Assembly: GCA_003339415.1 (NCBI GenBank)
Contig: PDHQ01000022.1
Span: 211,725 to 275,724, forward strand
DNA length: 64,000 bases
Reading direction: 5' to 3'
Origin: Ophiocordyceps camponoti-saundersi (nom. inval.)
Taxonomy: Eukaryota; Ascomycota; Sordariomycetes; Hypocreales; Ophiocordycipitaceae
The notes under the pieces are model-generated. The model made no database searches, was not told the DNA's origin, and saw only the letters and a list, made by a program, of their open reading frames with translations. Positions 11,407-22,429 of the stretch are shown piece by piece. Both the position numbers and the translations under genes were made by a program. Each line of letters opens with the position of its first letter. Positions within the stretch are counted from its first letter, which is position 1.

Positions 11407-13072
11407 ATGGCGAGCGCCGATGGCTCACATCCTTACACGTGCAACACGTGCCAGGTCGCCTACCGCAACATCGATCTGCAAAAGGGTCACATGAAGAGCG
11501 ACTGGCAGTACGGCTCCCCGCCGCCCCTATATCCCTACCAGGCAGTCATGTATATTTACGATTTGCTGACGACGACACCCTAGTCGCTACAACCTCAAAC
11601 GCCGCGTCGCGTCGCTGCCGCCCATCGCCTCTGGCGTCTTCACCGACAAGGTTCTACAGGCCCGTGCCGCCACCACAGCCGAGGCCGACAAGGCCCTCTT
11701 CGAGCGCACCTGCGACGCTTGCGCCAAGACCTACTACAGCGAGAATGCGTATCGCAACCATCTTCTGAGCCACAAGCACAAGCAGAGCTTAGCCGCCCGC
11801 CGACTGACGGATGAGGAGACCGCTTCCGCCGCTAGCTCGACCTTTTCCCTCGGGGAGCCTACCGCCGTATTCCGGGCGGATCATGTTGGTAGCGACGCTG
11901 AGGACGAGTTCAACCAGGTCATCGAGAGTCTCCAGAGAACCAATGTGTCCCAGCAGCGGTCCTCTCCCGTTAAGCGACCATCAAATCCGCAGTGCTTCGC
12001 CGCTGAGAAAGAAGAAGAAGACAATGGCACCTCGCCCGACGGCACTGCTACGGTGTCCGAGCCGTCGTGGACGCTCAAGTCGTGTCTCTTCTGCAACTAC
12101 TCGTCGCCAACGGTGGCCCTCAATATCAGCCACATGGAACGCTTTCACGGCATGTTCATCCCGGAGAAGACGTACCTCGTCGACCTCGATGGCCTCATCC
12201 AGCACCTCCAGCACCAAGTCGGCCGCGACCACGAATGTTTGACGTGCGGCAAAATCAAGTCCACAGTCTTCGCCGTACAGACTCACATGCGCGACAAGGG
12301 CCACTGCACCATACCCTTTTCTTCTGAGGAGGAGCAGCTCCGGATAGGAGTTTTTTACGATTTCCGCAGCACTTATTCGGACGGCGATGCCTCCGACGGC
12401 GAGCCTGGCGGGGCGAAGCTGGGTTGCAAGCGCAGCACACAGGTTATCATCGGCTCTGACGGCCAAGAAATCGAAGACGATCACGGCGACGGCTGGGAGA
12501 CGGATAGCTCCGTCTCTTCACTCGACTCGGCCGACCTGACGGGCGTGCCGGCCGAGGGTCACTACCACCAGTTCGAGCGTCTCAGCAAGCACGCTCACCA
12601 CTCTCACCACGACGCGAGCAGTCGGCACCAGGTTGATGGCTGGCACTCGCGAGCCCACCGTCACACTCACGCCGTTTTCCACGATGATTATGAGCTTCAT
12701 CTGCCGTCGGGCCGGTCAGTGGGCCACCGGTCGCTCAACCGCTATTATCGGCAGAACGTCGACCGCTATCCCTGGCCCGAGGACGAGCCGCAGCCAGGGA
12801 GACCCACCAACGATGGCGATGCCGGCCCGGACGATCGGCCAGATAATGAAAGGCAGACCGCGGTGCGTGCCACCTTTGATCGCCGGCTGCTGCTCCCCCG
12901 CGGGGCCGTCGGCATGGCCGGCGTTTCTGACGACAAGAGGAGGTTTGTGCGCAAGGAAGAGCGGCGCGGACGGGACGCGCAGAAGCAGCGCGACAGGAAC
13001 AACCAGTGGGCGTACAACAAGCGAGCCAACAACCAGAAGACTTACTACTACCGTTATGACGGTGGTGGATAG
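11407..13072 (+). CDS. REI1: Rei1/ZNF622-like cytoplasmic pre-60S maturation factor
   Basis: Exons 11407-11507 and 11584-13072, intron 76 nt; 529 aa. Seen: four C2H2-type fingers beginning CNTCQVAYRNIDLQKGHMKSDWH (split by the intron at DW|H), CDACAKTYYSENAYRNH, CLFCNYSSPTVALNISHMERFH and CLTCGKIKSTVFAVQTHMRDKGH, then an acidic linker, a histidine-rich segment at about residues 360-400 and a basic C terminus. The DWHRYNLKRRVA block after finger 1 is the Rei1 signature. Yeast Rei1 recycles Arx1/Alb1 and probes the 60S exit tunnel with its C terminus. Housekeeping ribosome-assembly gene; the histidine-rich insert is not part of the core family. Confidence 0.93.
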
Positions 13073-13329
13073 GTCTTTGCTAGCCAGCCTACCTACCTAG
13101 GTACTCACCTACCTACCTAGGTACTCACCTACCTACCTAGGTACTCACCTACCTACCTAGGTAGGTAGGTAGGGAGGTAGTTCTACATCAGGCAATATAC
13201 ATGTCTTTCAGGTGCACATGGGTTTGCTCCCTTTGTCCGCGGATCATCTTGGTAGATTACTGGGTAGATTTCTCCATTAGGCTCACGAGTGGCTATGGAG
13301 ATGAGAGGCTACTGCGACGACGACGCACA
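13073..13329. repeat. Tandem repeat tract, 20-bp unit rich in CCTAGG
   Basis: From about 13,089 to 13,160 a 20-bp unit, CTACCTACCTAGGTACTCAC, repeats 3.6 times without change, then runs into GTAGGTAGGTAGG. Each unit contains the palindrome TACCTAGGTA. It lies between the convergent ends of REI1 and the Ayr1-like gene, so is probably 3' UTR or spacer. Confidence 0.85.
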
Positions 13330-14458
13330 TTACACCTCCTTACCTCTGGCCTGTCGAATCTGAGTTTCTACTTTGTCATTGAGAAAATAGAAGTTGCGCG
13401 CTTTTCGTCGAATAAAACTGGGTATCACGCTCAGCTGGTAGACCCAAACTGTGAACGTCAAGTGACCCTCCCAGAGGCAATCCGGCGTGCCGCCCAGTAG
13501 ACCGCCCAGCCACGGCTGGCCCCTAAGAGCGACGCTGGCGATGGTATTCGCAAAGTCCTGGGCGGGTTGTTGTAAGTATCCTCGGTACGCTTTCATGTAC
13601 TCGTCAAGGGCAGAACAGGCTGTGCTGTATAGCGATCCGGAAGGCACGATGAAGGTTGAGTGATCGACAAGCCCAGTCCGCACGCCCCCGGTTGCAATGA
13701 GCATGACGCGGACGTCGAAGGGCTTCAACTCGTCACGCAGCGTGTCCGTGTATGCGTTCAAGGCCGTCTTGGAAGATGAGTATGCACTTAAGAGGATTGG
13801 CTTCGTGAAAGACATGACGGAGGACACGTTGGCGATGAGGCCGCGGGCGGGGATGAGCAGGTCCGCGAAGGCCTTGCACATGCGCATAACGCCGAACAAG
13901 TTGGTATCGTATTGGGCCTTGGCAGAGTCGATGTCCTCATCCAAGGCCATGACGAAACTTATGAAGCCACTGGTTTGGCCTTCACTATTAGCTGGGCTAA
14001 CAAGGCCGGTGGTGTTGGCGAGGAAGAGATGAAACATGGGTTTGCCTCACGCGTTGTTGATCAGAACGTCAAGCTTGCCCTCGACAAGGGAACCGGCCTC
14101 CTCTCGGCACCGGGCGACGCTCTCCGAGTCCGTCACGTCCAGCTGTAGGGTGCTGAGGCCCATGTCTTTCAGCTCGGTGAGAACTTGGGGCCGGCGAGCG
14201 GTGGCGATGACATGACAGCCTGTTTTTTGTTCTCCGTCGTCAGAGGAAAGGGGGGGACAAGGAGAAGGATATTGAGGAGATGGACAAGGAGAAAGAGAAA
14301 GAAACGCACCGCGTCTATGAAATTCAATGGCCAGCGCGTGGCCGATGCCTCCGGGAGAGCATCTGTTCCGGGTGAGGTCAGCTTCTCAACAACACCGACT
14401 TCATACATGATCGGCTATTCCACTACCCTGTGATGAGAACAGTCTTTCTGCGCGCCAT
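13330..14458 (-). CDS. Short-chain dehydrogenase, Ayr1-like (1-acyl-DHAP reductase family)
   Basis: Four exons: 14458-14427, 14362-14310, 14219-14051, 13984-13330; introns 64, 90 and 66 nt; 302 aa. Seen: Rossmann start VLITGCSPGGIGHALA split over the first intron, LDVTD, the NNA motif (NNAEG here rather than NNAG), catalytic Ser in NVSSVMS and YSSSK (YxxxK). TGCSPGGIG is typical of the Ayr1 branch, NADPH-dependent reduction of 1-acyl-dihydroxyacetone phosphate in lipid droplets/ER for ether-lipid and phosphatidate synthesis; filamentous fungi have many paralogues with other substrates. The C-terminal hydrophobic WVYQLSVIPSFIRR could be a membrane tether. Exact substrate uncertain. Confidence 0.85.
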
Positions 14459-15555
14459 TTTTTTCCCCTTGCAAGTCTTGTTCTTCTTCTGCCAGAGAGG
14501 GAAACAGATGAGAGTCGAAGAAAGGGATATCCGTGCTGTGACTTTATATGCCTGGCCGTCATCACCCGTGTAGTAATCACATCTGAAGAGATCGTGATCT
14601 ATTAGTCGTGCATCGTCTAGACGCTGCAGCCACTTGACAGTGATGAAAGAGTGGTGTGTTGATGCAGGTTTCAGTTTCCCGCCGAACATACGTCCTCTCA
14701 GGCTCTCTCTGTCCACGTTCTGAATCGAGATTGGCATTCAGTATCTTTTCATTTACTACCTACTACGTGGGGAAGTAGGAAGTAGGTATATAAAAGAGAG
14801 AGAGAGAGACTGGTATCAAAGCCCTCATCATGATCGTCACAGCCTGCCTACCTACATACATGTTAAACCCATACGCGGTAGGCATACACACATGATGATA
14901 TATCTGTACCTTACGGATACACTCACTTGCACTCACTTACACCGACCGCCACCTACCATTCCCGCATACTACCTACCTGCCTACATCTCCAGTGCCTCAC
15001 TGTCTGCTACGCACCTTCATATCACAATGTCACCTCGGTGTGGTCTCTTGCAGGAGCCGATACGAATACATAAAATGAGATGACGAGAGCCAGTCTGTGC
15101 AGCCGCCACCCTGCAGCTTCACCTCAGCCAAAGCGTCCGCAGTCATACGCATCTCGTCAGACCGGCTTTGTGCAAACCCGCCTACTCTCAGTCTCCTCCG
15201 ATTCGCCTGACCGAAGAGCCGACATCTGTTGCCTAGATGGTGGCACAACAGTATCTTATTTCTACATACATACAAACTTCGTGATTTGTGCCGGTACGTA
15301 AGGGATTGGGTAGAGAGACTCATCAAGACAGTACCTATCTACCGGTGTGGTCACCGCCACGGCTTTGAATCAGTACATAGGTAGGTAGGTGGGAATTTTC
15401 ATCTTCACCGATCCAGTCTCCGGTCTCTGCTTTCCTTGCCCAGTGTAGAATGCCCCTCAGGAAGCCCATTGTGCAGACATGGAGAGGAACGCCCTCAGCT
15501 GCTTGCCACTTCGTAAACTCGAATCTCTCCCCTCCCCGCCGTCTCCAAAGCCCGT
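14459..15555. promoter_or_regulatory. Intergenic region with simple repeats (Ayr1-like promoter, eIF3c 3' side)
   Basis: 1097 bp. Contains a short (GA)n run at about 14795, several CCTACC/GGTAGG runs (14,750-14,790, 14,965-14,990, about 15,378) and ACATACAT repeats. No frame longer than ~110 codons resembles a protein. Confidence 0.45.
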
Positions 15556-18284
15556 TCAGCCCCTAACAGCCGCTCCGAGGGCCCCGCCCGTGAATTGAGT
15601 GCCGCCGGCCTGTCTCTGCGGATTGCCCCCGGCTCGAGCTCCTCCGCGGCCGGGACGCTGGCCCGCCCGCGGCCCGCCACGTCCGCGGCCGCCCGGGCGG
15701 TCGAAGGCGTTCGATGTCCCTTGCGTCCGCTGTTCCAGCGTGCGTTCGTTGGTCTCGATGAGAGCGCTGGCCTTGTCCGAGAGGGTCAGGGCCAGAGATT
15801 GCAGTCGACTGAGCTCGACACCCTTGCGGAAAATGACCGTCGACGTCACCTGATCCAACGAAGCCGCCAGCTCCTCGTGGCTAATCATCTTGCTGACCAC
15901 GGCCGAAACCTTGGTAGGCTCCAGCTCAAACATCCCGCCCAAGGTGTCGAGGGCCAGAGTGTCGTAAAAGGGTGCGTAGGTGAAGAGGTATGTGCGCAGA
16001 CCCTCTTCCTGAATCTGCTTCGACAGCATCGTCTTGATCTCCTCACAGTTGGGCATTAGATCCCAGATCTTGATGCTGTGAATGAAGTTAATCGACTTCT
16101 TCCATTCGCCCGCCGCCAGCGCCTTGGACGCCTGCATCACGTGGTCGCGCGTGTTCTCGGGTGGCCCGGTGAAGATTTGTCTCTCGTGGTACTCAAGCAT
16201 GCGACGGTACGTCTTGCTTATAATGCGCTTCTTGACGTCGGGGGATGACCCCGTTTGTGCCAACAGGGGAATCTCCAGGAGCATGCTGCACGTCAGGTAA
16301 ACGCACTCGAGCAGCTCCAAGTTGATGTGCATGTGGAAGGGCAACTGCCGTTGCTTCTCCAACCGCTCCTGTTCGGGAGACACTTGGTTGTATCGCTGCA
16401 TCATGACGCCCTGAGCTAAAAGCTCTTTTTGTCGACCGCTGCCACAGATCTCCTGGAGCGTGTTTTGTGCGTCGTAAACGAGCCCTTTCCGGAAAGCGCA
16501 GAGTCCGACCTGCACAAGCGTTCGGTTGTACAGAATCTGACTCTGGACGTCAAAGTTAGGAATGGTCTCCTGAAGATGCGACATGAGCATCATGTCACGG
16601 GCTTTGTAGTATTCCCCGTGTAGAGCAAGGAAATACACCTGGCTCATCATCGCACGGGCACGGATGATGCCGTCGCTGTTGCCGAAGAGGTAATTGCACA
16701 GCACAATAACCAAACTACCGGGCTCACGGGCCTGGGCTCGTGGCGTAATGACGGACTCGACCTTGTCACCAGCCGCCTTCCAGCAGTTCTCCTCGAACGT
16801 CATAACCACTTGCGCCGGCTGTGCGTGAGACAAAGATTAGCACACCAGAACACTTACAACCACTGGTCTTTGGGCTACTCACCTTGAAATAGACATGCTC
16901 AAGTCGTCGCATGACGATTCGGTTAACGCTATCCTGCGGAACCTGCAGCGAGTTATCTTTGCGGAGATACTCATAGTACAACAGACCACGGAAAATGACG
17001 TTGTAGAGCGAACCCTCATCCTGCAGGCGCTCGATATATTCGGATGTGTGAGGATCGATGCTCTGCAGGGAGCGGACAAGCTCATCGTCTAGTCTCTCGA
17101 CGTAGGAGACAACGCTGCCAGCGACCTTGATGTACTTTTCGCCGGGCTGCAGAGTTGGGGGCTTTTCATCGTCATCCCATTCCTCAGCATTTTCTACCAC
17201 CACGTAATCGTGATTCGTGTCGAGAATGTCAAGCAGCAACGACAGCTCCCTCTCGGCAGCTTTCCAGTGCTCCAGAGGCATGGTGTTGGATGTGCCAGAG
17301 CCAAGATCAAACCGGGCAGAGACCAGTGTGAGCAGAACTCGGATCTGCTGGTAGGGCGTGTTGGCGATCTCGTTCAACTTCTCCATGATCTTGATCTGCT
17401 CTAGGCGGTCGGTGTTCTTCTTTCCACGAGACTCCATGATGGTCCGCAGGTGTTTGAAAATGCTTTCGGGTGTGTATTGCAGAGTCCGGCCACCCTTGCC
17501 GACGGTAGCGAAACCTTCGTCGTCCAATTCCTCCTCAGCGGCCTCGGCATCAAACTTGGGCGTCTTCTTGGCTTTGATGGCCGTAGCCGCAAGTTCCTCG
17601 TCCTCATCTTCCGACTCCATAAAGCCTTCTTTGTCCTCTCTGTAGGCGTCAATCTGAGATTGGTACTCTTTGTTGGTCTTCTTGATCTTTTGCTTCACGG
17701 CGTTAAGCGCCCTCGCTTGGGTGGCGTTCATCTTCTTTGGCGTCACCTTTTGCTTCGCGATGGCCTCGTTCATGAAGTCCTCCAGCTCTGCAATGATACG
17801 AATATATGGCTTGGGTGTCTTGCCGCCGGTTTGAAATTTGGCAACTTGTCGATTAAGCTTGTCGAATTCTGTAGCAGGCCGTTAGCCAAAATCAAGCAAC
17901 GCCGTCAACGCCTCGTCCTCTCGACATACCAGCAGACATGAGCGTCCAATCGCCATTCTTCTGGCCATTCTCAATCTGCTTCACAGACGCTTCGAGCTCG
18001 TCCAAACGCTTGTCCTTTGCGCTCTTCACCTTGGCTCGAACCTCGACATCACTGTCCTCGCTCTCGGAGTCAAAGTCCTTCAAGAACTTGCTGGCACCTT
18101 GGCGACCACCGGCATCGTCATCGCTGGAGGAGTCGCTGTCGTTGTCCGAAGCGTCCTCGTCAGAATCGGAGTCAGAGTCGCCCTTTTCGGCCGCCTGGTC
18201 CTCCTCCTCCTCACCGGAGTAGAGCTCCTCCTCATCGCTGAGGGAGTCGCTAGAGCTGTCATCGCCGTGGAAGAATTTAGACAT
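15556..18284 (-). CDS. NIP1: Eukaryotic translation initiation factor 3 subunit C
   Basis: Three exons, 18284-17930, 17868-16883, 16818-15556; introns 61 and 64 nt; 867 aa, the usual size. Seen: MSKFF start with an Asp/Glu/Ser-rich N terminus (eIF1/eIF5 contact region), conserved KFFEKLNR-like block [10 protein letters not shown], helical repeats, the [22 protein letters not shown] segment, a PCI domain near residues 620-790 and an RGG/GR-rich C terminus. eIF3c is a scaffold of the 43S preinitiation complex in the cytosol. Start assigned at ATG 18284 because the upstream in-frame ATG would add an unconserved leader. Confidence 0.95.
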
Positions 18285-18686
18285 CTCGTAGGTATTGTTT
18301 TGTTCCCTTTTGGAGGCGTTGAGATGGATCCTGAAAGGCCAAGGTGACAGGCAACGGTGGTTACCAAGCTTGTGAGAAGTCCCAGAAATCAAATTTTTGG
18401 TGCGCGGAGGGGCATGCGACCTCGTATGAGCTAAGCAGCTGCTTCGCACTGTGCTCAGACCCCCTCATTCCTCGGAAGCAGCGGTCCTGCGGCTAACCTG
18501 CCCAATCTTCCATCACTGTGTCAATAGTGAATTTACACAGATATGACTTATATACCACATACATACTTCCACCGCGAAGCTTACCAACGAAGCTTACCAA
18601 GCAGTGTCTACGGATAGTGCTCAATAATTTGTACGAATTCGCGAATCATTCGCCGCTCGACATTTGCTGCTACATCTTCAACCGCC
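18285..18686. promoter_or_regulatory. Divergent promoter, eIF3c / ISA2
   Basis: 402 bp between start codons; no recognisable element beyond mixed AT-rich stretches near 18520-18560 and a duplicated CGAAGCTTACCAA at about 18575-18602. Confidence 0.4.
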
Positions 18687-19469
18687 ATGACGCCTTTACA
18701 CTGCTTGCAAAGGACGACTATCGCCCGATCATTTGTTCAACTCGCTGCCCGCAGCCACCTAGTCGCCGCAGCCTCGTCAACCGCAGCCAGGTCATCCTGG
18801 TCCCTCGACTTCCTCGTTCCATGCGACGCCGTCCGTGCCCGTGGCCTGCAGACAACTTCTCGTCCGAGACCGAGGATATTGCCGTTAGGATCATCGTCCA
18901 CCGACATCGCATCTCCTCGTGCGCAGAATAGGGGCTTCGCTTCTTCTACTTCTCGCAACGCCACGAAATGTGTCTTACATCCCAGGAAAGACGACGACGG
19001 CAATGACATGATGCTGGAGATTACCCCTCGAGCCGCTACAGTATGGCATTCCTACTTATAACTTCCCCGAGTCCACGCTGACAGCTGTTGCTTCGTTCAG
19101 CGACTATCTCAGATCAAGAAAAAGGACGACAATCCGAATTTGGCTCTTCGTATACAGGTCGAGAGCGGTGGATGTCACGGCTTCCAATATCTGATTAGCC
19201 TTGTCAATGTCCCGGGGAGGGATGCCCAGGACTGGTCATCTACTGTGCCAAAAGATGATTCCATCTTCCAATACTACCCGGAGGCAGCTGATGCCATGGC
19301 AGGGCAAGACCAACCTATCGTGATACTCGATGAGCCATCGCTCGAGCTTCTCAAGGGCAGCAAGGTGGATTTCACCATGGAGTTGATCGGGTCACAGTTC
19401 AAAATTGTGGACAACCCCTTTGCAACCAGTAGCTGCGGTTGCGGTACAAGTTTCGACATTAAATTATAG
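18687..19469 (+). CDS. ISA2: Mitochondrial iron-sulfur assembly protein Isa2 (A-type carrier)
   Basis: Exons 18687-19040 and 19101-19469, intron 60 nt; 240 aa. Seen: an Arg/Ser/Ala-rich N-terminal region of ~90 residues without acids at the start (mitochondrial presequence), then the A-type core with the three conserved cysteines: one in SGGCHGFQY and two in SSCGCGTSF near the C terminus. A-type proteins Isa1/Isa2 with Iba57 build [4Fe-4S] clusters for aconitase, lipoate synthase and respiratory enzymes in the matrix. The spacing and GFQY/CGCG wording favour Isa2 over Isa1. Confidence 0.92.
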
Positions 19470-19746
19470 CGCGGCGATTAACTCGTACTGGATTTATCTA
19501 CAGTAGCAGGCTGAGGCTTGTGCATGGTGTGCGGACTGGTCACAACAGTCTCCTGTCCAATATCTAGATCATGGGAATCCGGGGCAGTCCCTGTCAAGCA
19601 AAGTACCTGATAGATCAGGATTCTCGTGTAACTCGTTTTCTCTTTAAGGGACTCTGGTGTTGTGCAACTGCGTCTCAATTTCACCTTTTCTACCGTGATA
19701 CCAACGCCAAGCAACCGTGCCACGAGATATATTCATCAATAGTTGC

Positions 19747-21222
19747 CTAGTTCATTTGGCGAATCAGACGATTGATGGCCTCCTCGCGATTACCCAGGTC
19801 GCCGCCCTCGATGAAGTGCTTGAACTTGCGGGTGCGGAAGCCGCCTGTGGGATTGCTCAGCTTGAAGGGCCACAAGAAGTTGGAGACCTGCTTGAAGTTG
19901 GGTCCAACGGTATAGATCTCGTGAATCACATCCTCCATGCAAATGATGCCATGCTTGCCCAGGTTCTCCTCAATGATGGCGTTGTCAGTCAGGGCAATAC
20001 GCTGCTTATTCACCTTCCCGTAGCCACGCTTGTAAATGAGCTCTTTGATCGACTTGAGGTTAGGGTAACCATAGGCAACCCAGGGTTCGACGATCTTCAG
20101 CATCTCAGTCGTCGCCTTGGTCACTCTGATGAAGACGCCGTTATTGATCTGCAGAAGCCGAAGCAGTTGCAAGGTCTTGCGGGGCTTTGGCGGCATCTTG
20201 TTGATACTGAGTGGAAGTCAGTCGCGGCTGTGACGGAGAGTTTGCCAGGCCAATTGCTTCTTACCCCTTGATACGGACGACGAAGATCAGCTTGGCCTCA
20301 GCGGGGATGTAGGCAGAGTCATCCTTCTTGGCAGCGCGGGTGAGGCGGATCTTCTCGCGCTCCGCGTCGCGATATTCCTTCACGTATTTCTCGGCGCGCT
20401 TGAAAATAACACCGCGCTTCTCCTTGTTGGCCTGACGATAAGGTTAGTGAGCCGTCATCAGAAGACAGTGCATCAAAACCAAGGTTGTCAAGCAAAATTC
20501 AGACCCGAAAGAAGGTATAAAGAATCAACAGCATTGACAGTCAAGTCTAGTCGAATTATGATGTGCATCATTGTGCCGGAGGGAATGAATACGGAGGGAC
20601 ACTACTCACGGCCTTTCTCTTCTTGATAGCGTCGGTACGCTCAGCGCGGGCTTTCTCCTGGCTCTTCCGCTTCTTGAGCAGAGTCTCGGGAACCAGAATC
20701 TGGTCGTTGGTCGGGACGGTTCTGCTCGGCAAGCGTGATCAGTACGGGTCCGACATACCGTAGTATGTCACAGAGCGCCGGTGCGAGAACTGCTGCTATA
20801 ACGCGACATTCTCCGCATTGGCTGTCTCGAGATGGATTTCGTCAGTGAGCAAGCGCCCCGTGATCTAGGATATTATCCGTAGTCAAGCAATGCTTCTTCG
20901 CTCATCTAACAACAACCCCGGACTAATGTCCAGGAGGGTTTTAGTTGAGAGACGGTGCATCGCGACATATTTCAGTCGCAGCGCCGCTGCGTCAACAATG
21001 AATTTGAGGGAGTCGAGTCAACTCGACATCCCCAACGCCCCAACCGTCGTCTCTCAGCCGCCTGGGAAACTAATCTGGGCGACAGAGGGACGCGTTCAGG
21101 AGAAATCGAGCAGGCAGAACGACTCGAAGAGTCAACTGCCCCAAGAGAGGACCACGACCGTATCTGCAGCTTCTTCGATACCAGTAGCACTTTCAGGAGG
21201 GGAAAACATACGTGGCACCCAT
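19747..21222 (-). CDS. RPL7: 60S ribosomal protein L7 (uL30)
   Basis: Four exons: 21222-21212, 20721-20610, 20431-20265, 20206-19747; introns 490, 178 and 58 nt; 249 aa. Seen: a short basic N-terminal arm, [15 protein letters not shown], the [32 protein letters not shown] core of uL30, and the conserved end [15 protein letters not shown]. The first coding exon is only 11 nt (MGA plus two bases), followed by the longest intron in the window. Intron 2 carries a likely box C/D snoRNA, entered separately; snoRNAs in RPL7 introns are also known from yeast. It is divergent from RPS14. Confidence 0.96.
20492..20578 (-). ncRNA. Candidate box C/D snoRNA inside RPL7 intron 2
   Basis: Reading the minus strand: box C-like ATGATGC (20571-20565), box C'-like TGTTGAT (20530-20524), and box D CTGA (20502-20499), about 73 nt from C to D. 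The 15 nt ending at the first base of box D (20516-20502), ACCTTCTTTCGGGTC, match the exact antisense of the universally conserved 25S/28S rRNA stretch GACCCGAAAGATGGT at 14 of 15 positions. By the box D+5 rule the predicted 2'-O-methylated base is the G of GACCCG. The terminal stem is weak (4 of 5 pairs) and box C departs from RTGATGA at the last base, so this is a strong but unproven call. The rRNA sequence is recalled, not in this window. Confidence 0.65.
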
Positions 21223-21519
21223 GGTCGAGACGTCTGCTGTTGTTGGCGCGGGTTAGTGAAGGTTGTCGGGTTGACGAGTGTGGTGAAGCTGGATTTTTTT
21301 GGACAATCTTTTGCATACAGCTCCACTTGTCTTGCGGCGTATCTGATTTGGCCGAGGGGTGGTAGGGTAGGGTTCGCGCCCACAGCCCGCCTGCCTCGTG
21401 ATAAGCCCATCTGCCGCCGCACACCGCTTAGACCCACCCACCTCGGTTTATGACTGCAAGCCACGATAATTTTCTCCGTCCACCAGCTCGCTCAGACACG
21501 CAAAGACGAAGAAAAGAAA
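21223..21519. promoter_or_regulatory. Divergent RPL7-RPS14 promoter with telobox-like motif
   Basis: 297 bp shared by two ribosomal protein genes. TAGGGTAGGGTT at 21,363-21,374 (minus strand AACCCTACCCTA) resembles the telobox bound by Tbf1/Teb-type Myb proteins at ribosomal protein promoters in several fungi. A CT-rich stretch precedes the RPS14 ATG. Regulation by this motif is inference. Confidence 0.5.
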
Positions 21520-22166
<647 letters not shown>

Positions 22167-22429
22167 GCAGTTGGCCGTGGTGTGGCTTGGGCTCAGAGGA
22201 GCTACAGTCTAGTTTAATTGTGGTGTGTTGAACAACGAGGGGAACGGCTGCAACGCCTGGTCCCCATTCCATGATCTCCGTGGTGATTCTGGTCGATGAT
22301 CCGTGATCTGACAATTCCGGTGACACGTTGACAAAACCTCGGCAGTGTTCGAGGACTTGTTTTCTCATGAAATCTAGAGCGTAGCAAAATGACCACGACG
22401 TGAATTCTTCAGCAAACTATCCTCTCTCC

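Noticed and set aside
10968..11768. 266-codon plus-strand frame across the REI1 promoter
   Set aside because: It has no ATG near a plausible start, reads through (AC)n and CCTACC repeats, and overlaps REI1 exons in the wrong frame.
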